This document shows, piece after piece, positions 15,758-23,095 of a DNA stretch of 41,774 bases (its first letter is position 1; each line of letters starts with the position of its first letter). Source of the stretch: JBBKWQ01 sp037969115 (GTDB lineage: Bacteria > Actinomycetota > Acidimicrobiia > Acidimicrobiales > Ilumatobacteraceae); assembly GCA_037969115.1 (NCBI GenBank), contig JBBKWQ010000257.1, forward strand, positions 1-41,774, written 5' to 3'. The translations under genes and the position numbers were made by a program. The notes below the pieces were generated by a model. It had not been told where the DNA came from and made no database searches. It worked only from the letters and a program-made list of their open reading frames with translations.

Positions 15758-16930
15758 TCATCGATCGATGTCGCCCAGGATGAAGTACAGGCTGGCCAGG
15801 ATCGTGATGATGTCGGGCACGTAGACGCCCTTCAACACCCAGGGAGTGATCGAGATGTTGTTGAAACTCGCCGAGCGGATCTTCACGCGGAACGGCCCGA
15901 GCGCACCCTTGCTGACGACGTAGTAACCCATCTCGCCGAGCGGGTTCTCGGTCGAGACCCACGCCTCGCCCTCGGGCACCTTGATGATGCGCGGCACCTT
16001 CGTCATGATCGGACCGGCCGGGATGGTGTCGAGGAGTTGTTGGACGATCTTGGTCGACTCGCGTGTCTCCTGGAGACGCACCCAGCAGCGAGCCCACGAG
16101 TCGCCGTCGGGGTGGGTCCAGACTTTCCAGTCGGCCTTGTCCCATGCCATCGGCAGGCTTTGATCGCGGCGTAGATCGAAGTCGACGCCCGACGCACGGA
16201 GATTGGCGCCGGACAGGCCGTACTGCTTGGCCACGTCGGCCGGAATCACGCCGATACCGCGGGTACGACTCTGGAAGATCTCGTTGCCGAACAGCAGGTC
16301 TTCGATCTGGTCGCAGAAACCGCTCAGCTTCTTCATGACCTGCTTGGTCTCGGCGATCCAGCCGGCCGGAAGATCGTCCTTCAGTCCACCGATGCGGTCG
16401 AAGTTGGGATGGAAGCGACCGCCGGTGGCTCCCTCGATCAGGTTGAGCACGTACTCGCGGTCGCGGAACGCGAGGAAGACGGGTGTGACGGCACCCATCT
16501 GCACGCCGAGGTCGCCGAGGAACAGTCCGACGTTTGCGATGCGCGAGAGCTCGAACAAGATGGTGCGGATGTGCTGGGCACGAGGCGGTGCCTCGATGTC
16601 CATCAGCTTCTCTGCAGCAAGGATGAACGGCACCTCGTTGGCGAAGCTGCCGAGCCAGTCGATGCGGTTGACGAGGGTCGTGACCTGGGGAAATGTTCGA
16701 ACTTCGGTGAGCTTTTCGTAGCCGCGGTGCATGTAGCCGGCCGACGGTTCGGCCCAGACGACCTGCTCGCCGTCGAGTCGAGCAATGATGCGCAACGTGC
16801 CGTGGGTGGCCGGGTGCTGCGGGCCGATGTTGAGCGTCATGCCCTCGGTCTCGAGCTCGACGTTGAGGCGCGCATCGGCAGCCTGCGCGGCGATGTACGA
16901 CAGCTGCTGGCGTTCGTTGACCATCGTCAT
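15758..16930 (-). CDS. nuoD: NADH-quinone oxidoreductase subunit D, atypical quinone-site residue (locus 1)
   Basis: The 49-kDa-type subunit that, with NuoB and NuoH, forms the quinone reduction site; 390 residues. Family segments are clear: PQHPATHGTLR (loop His H43), HRGYEKL (R69, the position methylated by NDUFAF7 in mitochondria), NRIDW (R89, D91) and GGLKDDLPAGW. The residue after D91 is Trp (W92), whereas standard NuoD has Tyr there, the residue that binds the quinone headgroup. The same HDW-type pattern is, from memory, seen in the partial second nuo cluster of Streptomyces, so this protein belongs to a divergent subclass. Its ATG overlaps the nuoC stop as ATGA. Confidence 0.96.
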   Translation of the reverse strand: MTMVNERQQLSYIAAQAADARLNVELETEGMTLNIGPQHPATHGTLRIIARLDGEQVVWAEPSAGYMHRGYEKLTEVRTFPQVTTLVNRIDWLGSFANEVPFILAAEKLMDIEAPPRAQHIRTILFELSRIANVGLFLGDLGVQMGAVTPVFLAFRDREYVLNLIEGATGGRFHPNFDRIGGLKDDLPAGWIAETKQVMKKLSGFCDQIEDLLFGNEIFQSRTRGIGVIPADVAKQYGLSGANLRASGVDFDLRRDQSLPMAWDKADWKVWTHPDGDSWARCWVRLQETRESTKIVQQLLDTIPAGPIMTKVPRIIKVPEGEAWVSTENPLGEMGYYVVSKGALGPFRVKIRSASFNNISITPWVLKGVYVPDIITILASLYFILGDIDR

Positions 16931-17589
16931 TCGGATTCACCGCCGTCGTCGTCGTCTTGCGCCGGCATCTGCTCGACATCGACGATGCCGGGCCATGGCT
17001 TGACCATGCGAGCGAGCAGCGGGAAGTCCTTACGGAGCGGGTAGCCCTCGAAATCGGTCGGCAGGTACATGTTGCGGAGGTCGGGATGACCCTCGAATGC
17101 AATTCCGAACATCTCGCTGGCTTCGCGCTCGTGCCAGTTGGCCCCGGCGAAGATCGCGAACCACGAGCCGATCGACATCGATTCACCGACGTCGGCCTTC
17201 AGGGTGATGCCGACGTGACGGCGCACGTCGGTGAGCCGGGCGAACACCTGAAAGCGGGTGTCGCCGCCGGCATACCCTTGGATGATCTCCGTGCTGCGTT
17301 CGACCGGGTCGGCATCGGGGTCTTCCTCGCCGGTGCCGAACGGGCTGGGCATCCAGTCGATCGCCGAAAGGAAGCAGAAGTACTCGAATCCCTGGTCGCG
17401 CAACGTCGTGCCGGTTTCGACCCACGCGTCGGGACTGACCCGGACCCAGAGATCGTCGTTGGGAACGAGGTGGGTGTCGAGCAGGGAATCGCCGATAACG
17501 GAACGCAGCGCATCGACGATGCCTTCGCGCAGGCCGTCACCCGGCAGCGCGGGCGCCTCGGCGGCATCCGTGGATTCGGTGTCACTCAA
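16927..17589 (-). CDS. nuoC: NADH-quinone oxidoreductase subunit C (locus 1)
   Basis: The 30-kDa-type connecting subunit of the peripheral arm, about 220 residues. The conserved C-terminal signature is present: ANWHEREASEMFGIAFEGHPDLRN, then DFEGYPLRKDFPL. An Asp/Glu-rich tail follows. The start is decided by the ribosome binding site: GGAGG at 17598-17602 (minus strand) stands 8 bases before TTG at 17589, while the GTG at 17598 shares a base with GGAGG and is unlikely to be used; that GTG would add three residues. The gene is not fused to nuoD, unlike in some bacteria, and overlaps the end of nuoB. Confidence 0.92.
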   Translation of the reverse strand: MSDTESTDAAEAPALPGDGLREGIVDALRSVIGDSLLDTHLVPNDDLWVRVSPDAWVETGTTLRDQGFEYFCFLSAIDWMPSPFGTGEEDPDADPVERSTEIIQGYAGGDTRFQVFARLTDVRRHVGITLKADVGESMSIGSWFAIFAGANWHEREASEMFGIAFEGHPDLRNMYLPTDFEGYPLRKDFPLLARMVKPWPGIVDVEQMPAQDDDDGGESE

Positions 17590-18136
17590 TTTCGCCACCT
17601 CCGACCACTACTGGCTCGGGGCGTTTCGACGTCTTGGTCAATGGCGTGTACTCCTCGCCGCGCCACTTGGCCGCCATGTCTTCGTTCCTGATGCGTTGCT
17701 GCAGCAGCACGATGCCTTCGAGCAGCGCCTCGGGGCGCGGTGGGCACCCGGGCACATAGATGTCGACGGGAATGATCTGGTCGACGCCTTTGGTGACCGA
17801 GTACGAATCCCAGTACGGGCCACCGCAGTTCGCGCACGATCCCATCGAGATCACGTACTTGGGTTCGGGCATCTGCTCGTAGAGACGTCGGATCGACGGC
17901 GCCATCTTGTCGGTGACCGTGCCCGAGATGACGACGAAGTCGGCTTGCCGAGGGCTTGCGGGAAGTGGAATCACGCCCAGCCGCATGACGTCGTAGCGCG
18001 GGGACGCGAAGGCTGCGCCCATCTCGATGGCACAGCAGGCCAGGCCCCACTGATACACCCACATCGAGTACGAACGGCTCAGGTTGAAGAGTTTGGTGAG
18101 CGGTGCAGGCATGCGGCCGCTGTCGACTAGACCCAT
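17582..18136 (-). CDS. nuoB: NADH-quinone oxidoreductase subunit B, cluster N2 (locus 1)
   Basis: Carries the terminal [4Fe-4S] cluster N2, which donates electrons to quinone. The four expected ligands are visible: the tandem pair C34-C35 in LACCAIEM, C101 in GSC and C131 in PGCPPRPE; C104 is extra. At 184 residues the length is normal. ATG at 18136 has AGGG about 8 bases upstream and overlaps the end of nuoA by 10 bases. An ATG at 18112 (MPAPLTKLFN) has a poorer ribosome binding site. The last 25 residues are hydrophilic. Confidence 0.97.
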   Translation of the reverse strand: MGLVDSGRMPAPLTKLFNLSRSYSMWVYQWGLACCAIEMGAAFASPRYDVMRLGVIPLPASPRQADFVVISGTVTDKMAPSIRRLYEQMPEPKYVISMGSCANCGGPYWDSYSVTKGVDQIIPVDIYVPGCPPRPEALLEGIVLLQQRIRNEDMAAKWRGEEYTPLTKTSKRPEPVVVGGGEIE

Positions 18137-18492
18137 CGCAGGAGCCCTCGTTTCCAGGCGTAGACCAGACCGTCGAGCAACAGCACGATGAAGATGATCA
18201 TGGTGATGAGACCGAACGTGCCGTAACGCTCGACGCGGGCGGCCCACGGGAAGATGAACACGGCTTCGACGTCGAAGATCACGAAGAGCAGCGCAAAGAC
18301 GTAATACCGAATCTGGCTCTGCGACCAACCGAGGCCGACCGGATCGACGCCGGATTCGTAGGCGATGAGTTTGTCGTAGGTGGGGCGCGACGGACGGACC
18401 GCCGCGGCCACACCCAACAGCAGAGCTGACAGGAGGATCGCGGCAAGGCCGAACCAGACAACGGTGAGGTAATCGCGCAGAAACAGCGACAT
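18127..18492 (-). CDS. nuoA: NADH-quinone oxidoreductase subunit A (locus 1)
   Basis: Three-helix membrane subunit at the junction of the membrane and peripheral arms of complex I; 121 residues. The loop between helices 1 and 2 contains the conserved YESGVDPVG, where standard subunits have a functionally important Cys (YECG); here the residue is Ser. Helix 2 has FVIFDVEAVFIFPWA, with the conserved acidic residues. It is the first gene of the locus, with no good ribosome binding site before its ATG. A TAGCGT about 9 bases upstream could be a -10 for a nearly leaderless transcript. Confidence 0.97.
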   Translation of the reverse strand: MSLFLRDYLTVVWFGLAAILLSALLLGVAAAVRPSRPTYDKLIAYESGVDPVGLGWSQSQIRYYVFALLFVIFDVEAVFIFPWAARVERYGTFGLITMIIFIVLLLDGLVYAWKRGLLRWV

Positions 18493-18749
18493 CGCTCGGA
18501 GACGCTACCAGGGGCGATGATTCACACCCCAAACTCAACGGGCCGTCGACTCCACATTCGTCACAGCGTCCGAATTATGCCCGCTTCGACGGCCGTACAG
18601 GGTTCTCACCGACACCCGCCGAAGCGCGACACCGACCGAGGTGGTGCCCTGATTCGGGAGCCCGATCCAGCAGCGGACGCGCGCCAGTCGACCCGCCGGC
18701 TCGCGTCCGCAACGGTTCCGGATGGTACGGTGAGCTGATCTTGAGTGGA

Positions 18750-18773
18750 GTCGTCCCGCTTGGGCAGGACGAC
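18750..18773 (+). other. Inverted repeat / possible RNA hairpin, first of two
   Basis: GTCGTCC (18750-18756) and GGACGAC (18767-18773) form a perfect 7-bp stem with a 10-base loop, about 72 bases before the small gene at 18845. It could be part of a structured 5' leader or a protein-binding dyad. Confidence 0.4.
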
Positions 18774-18801
18774 CATCTGGCTCGTCGGTCCGACAGGTCG
18801 A

Positions 18802-18818
18802 CGCCTCGACCCGAGGCG
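18802..18818 (+). other. Strong hairpin just upstream of small gene
   Basis: CGCCTCG (18802-18808) and CGAGGCG (18812-18818) form a perfect, GC-rich 7-bp stem with a 3-base loop, 26 bases before the ATG at 18845. No T-tract follows, so a terminator is unlikely; a structured leader or mRNA-stabilising element is possible. Confidence 0.45.
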
Positions 18819-18844
18819 ACCGAGACGAACCGAATCGAGCAACC

Positions 18845-19111
18845 ATGGCTGCTGCCAAGAAGAAAAAGAAGACGACCCGCTGGAATGTCGACGACGTGCC
18901 GCTCGATGAGTTGGCACCGAGCGAGCAGATCGCTCACGAGATCGTGCTCCAGTTCGGCGATCTCGCACCGTCGGTTTCGCGCATCATGGAGTCGGAGCTG
19001 AGCGACGACGAGCGCCTGTCGGCGATGACGCTGTTCCAAACCGCTCTGAGCGACATCGACGACCCCAACCGCGACCCTCGCGTGGCGATCGCGACCGCTG
19101 GCGGCAAGTAG
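18845..19111 (+). CDS. Small conserved-looking hypothetical protein with Lys-rich N-terminus
   Basis: An 88-residue soluble protein I do not recognise. It begins with a basic tail (AAAKKKKKTTRW) and continues with an acidic, helical-looking body (DDVPLDELAPSEQIAHEIVL, then LSDDERLSAMTLFQTALSDID). There are no Cys residues, signal peptide or membrane segment. The basic tail could contact nucleic acid, and the acidic body could be a helical bundle; both are guesses. ATG 18845 has no clear ribosome binding site, but its leader contains two hairpins. It ends 21 bases before the convergent epoxide hydrolase. The codon bias (G/C third positions) supports it as a real gene. Confidence 0.7.
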   Translation: MAAAKKKKKTTRWNVDDVPLDELAPSEQIAHEIVLQFGDLAPSVSRIMESELSDDERLSAMTLFQTALSDIDDPNRDPRVAIATAGGK

Positions 19112-19132
19112 GTCGTCGCCCGCGTCGGGAAC

Positions 19133-20269
19133 TCAGCGCACGAGCCGAAAGAACGTTCGGAGCTCCTCGACGAACAGCTCTGGCTGCTCGAATGCCGCGA
19201 AGTGACCGCCGTGGTCGAGCTCGTTCCACGAAACGATGTTCGTGTACACCGGCTCGGCCCAGCGCCGTGACGTATTGAGGATCTCGGCCGGAAACGCGCT
19301 CACGCCGGTCGGCACGGCGACGTTGCGGGGCCGGTAACTCCCGAAGCTCTCCCAGTACAGACGCGCCGACGATGCGCCACTCGCCGTGAGCCAGTACATC
19401 ATGACATCGTCGAGCATTTCGTCACGGGTGAGCGCGTCCTCGGGATGGCCGTTGTTGTCGGTCCACGCCCAGAACTTCTCGACGATCCACGCCATCAGAC
19501 CGACCGGCGAGTCGACGAGGCCGTACCCGACCGTCTGGGGACGGGTACGTTGCTGCTTCGAGTAACCCGAGTCCCATCGGTCGTAGTGCGTGAGCGCGTC
19601 GATCGCCTTTTGGTCGGCAGGCGTCAAATCGTCGAAGGTCGTCGGGTCGGGCGCGGCGGTGATCATGTTGAGATGGATGCCGCGGCACCGGTCGGGGTGA
19701 AACTCGCCGATCGCCGTCGTCACGATCGATCCCCAGTCCCCACCTTGCGCGACGAACCGCTCATACCCCAGACGCGTCATCAACTCGGCCCAGAGATCGG
19801 CGAACTTCTCGATCCCCCAGCCGACCGTGGTCGGCTTGCCGGAGAACCCGTAGCCGGGCATCGTCGGGCACACGACGTCGAAGGCGTCCGACCCATCGCC
19901 GCCATGTGCGACGGGGTCGACGAGCGGTCCGATGACCTTCAGGAACTCGACGATCGAACCCGGCCAGCCGTGCGTCATCACCAGAGGGAGCGCGTCGGGG
20001 TGCGGCGACCGAACGTGGACGAAGTGGATGTCGACGCCGTCGATCTCGGTGAGGAACTGCGGCAACCGGTTGATCTCGGATTCGACGTTCCTCCAGTCAT
20101 ACTCGGTCTGCCAGTAGTCGCGGAGCTCACGCACGTACGACAGCGGAACGCCCTGCGACCAGTCGTCGACGGTCTCGGCATCGGGGAATCTGGTCAATGC
20201 CAGACGCGTCTTCAGGTCGGCGAGATCCGCGTCCGGCACGTCGATCTGGAACGGTCGAATCTCACTCAT
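19133..20269 (-). CDS. Epoxide hydrolase (microsomal-type alpha/beta hydrolase)
   Basis: A 378-residue alpha/beta hydrolase with the N-terminal EHN domain typical of microsomal-type epoxide hydrolases (residues 1-90, starting RPFQIDVPDADLADLKTRL). It should open epoxides by way of an ester intermediate: oxyanion motif HGWPGS (100-105), nucleophile D178 in QGGDWGS, and catalytic His in DHGGHF (H356). The substrate is unknown. The frame extends 67 codons upstream, but ATG at 20269 gives the family N-terminus and avoids crossing the divergent promoter region. It is divergent from a PadR-type regulator, whose operator-like palindrome lies 44-62 bases before this start, so it may be under that regulator. 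Confidence 0.92.
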   Translation of the reverse strand: MSEIRPFQIDVPDADLADLKTRLALTRFPDAETVDDWSQGVPLSYVRELRDYWQTEYDWRNVESEINRLPQFLTEIDGVDIHFVHVRSPHPDALPLVMTHGWPGSIVEFLKVIGPLVDPVAHGGDGSDAFDVVCPTMPGYGFSGKPTTVGWGIEKFADLWAELMTRLGYERFVAQGGDWGSIVTTAIGEFHPDRCRGIHLNMITAAPDPTTFDDLTPADQKAIDALTHYDRWDSGYSKQQRTRPQTVGYGLVDSPVGLMAWIVEKFWAWTDNNGHPEDALTRDEMLDDVMMYWLTASGASSARLYWESFGSYRPRNVAVPTGVSAFPAEILNTSRRWAEPVYTNIVSWNELDHGGHFAAFEQPELFVEELRTFFRLVR

Positions 20270-20303
20270 GCCGCAATCTTCGCCCAACTCGATCTGCAAG
20301 TGG

Positions 20304-20332
20304 TTGCCAGATCTATTCACTGTGTGTATAGT
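20304..20332 (+). promoter_or_regulatory. Sigma70-type promoter giving a leaderless padR transcript
   Basis: TTGCCA (20304-20309) and TATAGT (20327-20332) are separated by the ideal 17 bases. Transcription should begin about 7 bases after the -10, at or next to the ATG at 20341, and no ribosome binding site is present. This is the clearest promoter in the window. Confidence 0.75.
20313..20331. promoter_or_regulatory. Operator-like dyad between the -35 and -10 boxes
   Basis: CTATTCAC (20313-20320), spacer TGT, GTGTATAG (20324-20331): 7 of 8 positions in each arm are symmetric. It fills the promoter spacer and overlaps the -10, so a protein bound here would block padR transcription. The adjacent PadR is the natural candidate, by autoregulation. 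Confidence 0.65.
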
Positions 20333-20340
20333 CGCGATCC

Positions 20341-20877
20341 ATGACGACGGGCCACGTGCTGATGGGATTGCTGGCCAGCGGCGATCGCCACGGTTACGAC
20401 CTGAAGAAGGAGCACGACGAACGTTTTCCTGCGTCGCGCCCGCTTGCGTTCGGGCAGGTGTACGCCGCACTCGATCGACTCCGGAAGCACGGGTACGTCG
20501 ATGCCGTCGACGTCGAACGCGCCGAAGGTCCCGACCGCACCATCTACACCCTCACGGCCACCGGCAGGCTCGAGCTCGCCAGCTGGCTCGCCGAGATCGA
20601 GCCCCCGGCGCCCTTCGTTGCCAACCCGTTGGCCGTGAAGGCGACCATCGCACTGCTCGTGGCCGACGCCGACGCGGCCGCGCACTACCTGCAGCGGCAA
20701 CGAGCCGCACACCTCGCACGGATGCGTGAGTACACGATCATCAAGACCGATCCGCACGCGTCGATCACCGAAGTGCTCGCCGCCGACTACGCCATCTCTC
20801 ACCTCGACGCCGACCTGCGTTGGCTCGAGACCGCCCTCGACCGAATGACCACCCTCGAGAAGGAACTCCTCACGTGA
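20341..20877 (+). CDS. PadR-family transcriptional regulator
   Basis: A 178-residue winged-helix regulator. The N-terminal PadR domain is clear (HVLMGLLASGDRHGYDLKKE, then FGQVYAALDRLRKHGYV, wing with GPDRTIYTLTATGR), followed by a helical C-terminal dimerisation region of the Vir/PadR_C kind. ATG 20341 begins directly after the -10 region, implying a leaderless mRNA. The stop overlaps the GTG of the ABC ATPase gene (GTGA), so regulator, ATPase and permease form one operon. This is the usual layout for PadR proteins that repress a drug or lipid exporter and are released by its substrate; the ligand is unknown. Confidence 0.93.
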   Translation: MTTGHVLMGLLASGDRHGYDLKKEHDERFPASRPLAFGQVYAALDRLRKHGYVDAVDVERAEGPDRTIYTLTATGRLELASWLAEIEPPAPFVANPLAVKATIALLVADADAAAHYLQRQRAAHLARMREYTIIKTDPHASITEVLAADYAISHLDADLRWLETALDRMTTLEKELLT

Positions 20878-21599
20878 CCAACACCAGTCCAGCATCAATC
20901 ACGGCCGAAGCCGTCGAGACCGGCAGAGCCGGCATCCTCAACACTCGCGCCGTGGTGTACTCGTACGGTGCCACCGTCGCTCTCCGGGGCATCTCGATGT
21001 CGCTCCGGCGCGGCGAGATCCTGGCGGTGACCGGACCGTCCGGCTCGGGCAAGTCCACGCTCATGCTCGTTGCCGCCGGCCTCCTGCGTCCGAATGCCGG
21101 CGACGTCGAGTTCGACGGCCGGACGATCAGTGACGACAGCGAGTCCGCCCGCTCCAGGTTGCGCCGCAGCGAGTTCGGTGTTCTTTTTCAGTTCGGTCAA
21201 CTCGTGCCCGAACTGACCGCTGCCGAGAACGTTGCGCTCCCCCTTCTCCTGTCCGGCAGCAGGAGGGCCGCTGCGATCTCCGTGGCAACCACCTGGCTCG
21301 ACCGGTTCGGCATCGCCGACCTCGGTGGGTCGCGACCGCCCGAGATGTCGGGCGGGCAGGCACAGCGGGTGGCGGCAGCCAGGGCGATGGTCACCGAACC
21401 GACGGTGCTGTTCGCCGACGAGCCACCCGGTGCGCTCGACGCGTTGTCGGGCGAACAGGTGATGACACAGATGGTGCGAGTCGCCCGGGAATCGGGCACG
21501 AGCGTGATGCTGATCACCCACGACGCCCGTATCGCCGCCTACGGCGATCGCGAGATCGTGATCCGCGACGGCATGATCGAATCGTCGGTGCAGTCGTGA
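20874..21599 (+). CDS. ABC transporter ATP-binding protein (LolD/MacB-type)
   Basis: A 241-residue ATPase partner of the following FtsX-like permease. Motifs: Walker A GPSGSGKS (54-61), Q-loop near 106, signature MSGGQ (158-162), Walker B VLFADE (178-183) with catalytic E183. The segment after Walker B reads DEPPGALD where this family usually has DEPTGNLD. GTG at 20874 is the start, overlapping the padR stop, with AAGGA upstream. An in-frame ATG at 20820 lies inside padR and is rejected. Transporters of this class act on lipids, peptides or drugs by a mechanotransmission mechanism. Confidence 0.93.
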   Translation: MTNTSPASITAEAVETGRAGILNTRAVVYSYGATVALRGISMSLRRGEILAVTGPSGSGKSTLMLVAAGLLRPNAGDVEFDGRTISDDSESARSRLRRSEFGVLFQFGQLVPELTAAENVALPLLLSGSRRAAAISVATTWLDRFGIADLGGSRPPEMSGGQAQRVAAARAMVTEPTVLFADEPPGALDALSGEQVMTQMVRVARESGTSVMLITHDARIAAYGDREIVIRDGMIESSVQS

Positions 21600-23062
21600 A
21601 CGCCACGACGCTCCGCCCACGTGCAGTGGTGCGCCTCGCCGCAGCCGGCGGCAGATCCGATCGGCTCCGCATCGCGCTCACCGCGTCGGGGTCGGCACTC
21701 GCGACCATCCTGCTGTTCCTCGCCGCGGCGGTCGCACTCATCGAACCCGAAAACGGCCCGTACCGGCTCGAGGTGCTCGACCAGAGCGGCCTCCGCCCCG
21801 GTGTGATCATCTCGCTGCTCCTGTTGTGCGCTCCGCTGTTCATCTTCGTCGGCCAGTGTTCGCGCGTCGGGGCGCCGGCACGAGACCGACGACTCGCCAT
21901 GTTGCGAATGGCCGGGGCAACACCCGGCGAGACTGCCAAGGTCGTGGCGGTCGAGACCGGTCTGGCATCAGCCATCGGATCTGCATCGGCTGCTGCGATC
22001 TTCCTCGTCGGCCGGAAACTCGTCGACACCGTCCACATCGCCACGGACTCCGTCATCACCCAGATCGACGAGACCACCACTCAGGAATCCAACGTGACTC
22101 AGGGCTTTCGGTGGCTTCCCACCGACGTGGCGCTGCCGATCTGGGTGATCGTGCTGCTGATCGCGGTTGTACCCGTGCTGGCGACCGTCGCCAGCGTGCT
22201 CGCGCTGCGCAAAGTGCTGATCAGTCCGTTCGGTGTGACCAGAACCGTGCCGACACAGCCCCCGACAGCTCTGCCTGCCGCGCTGTTTCTCATCGGCACC
22301 ATCGGCCTGGCGGTGTGGAGCATCGTCGAACGAGCGCTCGGGATCGCGACGAGCGGTCTCGCGCTCCGGACCGGCGTCGCCTTCGCACTGTTTCTGATGT
22401 GCGTGATCGGTCTGCTGATGGGGAGCGCGTCACTCGCCGCGTCGGTCGGGCGTCTCGTCGCGAGCCGGACCAACCAGCCGTCGCTCCTGATCGCATCGCG
22501 GCGGATGATCGCTGCGCCGTACACGTCGAGCCGAGCAACCGCTTCCGTGCTCCTCGCGGTGTTGATCGGCAGCGCGATCCAGGGTGTTCGGGCCAACTTC
22601 CTGATCGGAACGGATCCGACCGACACGTTCTACGCCGACACGTTCACGCTGCTGAACGGTGTGTTGATCGTCGCGATCGCCCTGTCGGCCGCGAGCCTGC
22701 TCGTGACGTCGTCGGAAGCGATCGTCGAGCGCCGACGGACGCTCGCCGCTCTGGTCGCTGCTGGAACACCACGTCGAACCCTCGTCCGGTCGGTGCTCGC
22801 CGAGACGTTGGTACCAATCGTGCCGAGCATCGCACTGGCATCGATCGCGGGTGTGCTCGCCGCACGAGGTCTCACCGGCACTCGGACGAGCAAGTTCGAC
22901 CCCGTTACCGGAAACGGCGCCGACGTCGCCGTTCCGATCCCGTGGGAACGGGTGCTCGTGCTGGGCGCGGCAGCCACGGCCGTCTGCGTGGCGCTGACGG
23001 CGTTGTCGTTGCTGTTCCTCCGGCGCAGCACGAGCCTCACCGAACTGCGCACCGCTGCATAG
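21596..23062 (+). CDS. FtsX-like ABC transporter permease
   Basis: A 488-residue membrane protein translated from GTG 21596, overlapping the ATPase stop as GTGA. It has about eight to ten hydrophobic helices: one near residues 26-48, a pair around 62-82, helices near 115-140 and 180-205, a central group, and FtsX-like C-terminal segments (about 350-485). The segment MLRMAGATPGETAKV after the first helices and ERRRTLAALVAAGTPRRTLV near the C-terminus are typical cytoplasmic coupling motifs of FtsX permeases. The extracellular loops are short, unlike MacB. It ends 33 bases before a convergent aldehyde dehydrogenase gene. Confidence 0.88.
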   Translation: MNATTLRPRAVVRLAAAGGRSDRLRIALTASGSALATILLFLAAAVALIEPENGPYRLEVLDQSGLRPGVIISLLLLCAPLFIFVGQCSRVGAPARDRRLAMLRMAGATPGETAKVVAVETGLASAIGSASAAAIFLVGRKLVDTVHIATDSVITQIDETTTQESNVTQGFRWLPTDVALPIWVIVLLIAVVPVLATVASVLALRKVLISPFGVTRTVPTQPPTALPAALFLIGTIGLAVWSIVERALGIATSGLALRTGVAFALFLMCVIGLLMGSASLAASVGRLVASRTNQPSLLIASRRMIAAPYTSSRATASVLLAVLIGSAIQGVRANFLIGTDPTDTFYADTFTLLNGVLIVAIALSAASLLVTSSEAIVERRRTLAALVAAGTPRRTLVRSVLAETLVPIVPSIALASIAGVLAARGLTGTRTSKFDPVTGNGADVAVPIPWERVLVLGAAATAVCVALTALSLLFLRRSTSLTELRTAA

Positions 23063-23095
23063 CGGGTGCGATGGCGCCGCGGCTGTGGCAGTCGG

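Larger units (their letters stand above)
18493..18844. promoter_or_regulatory. Divergent intergenic region upstream of nuoA, no gene seen
   Basis: These 352 bases separate the nuo operon from a small rightward gene. No credible protein frame lies here. The minus strand has CATAAT at 18574-18579 about 82 bases before nuoA, a possible -10 box without a recognisable -35, and TAGCGT just before the nuoA ATG. The right-hand part, leading to the small gene, contains two hairpins and a short GTCGG/CCGAC dyad (18784-18794). The region probably holds the promoters of both units. Confidence 0.5.
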
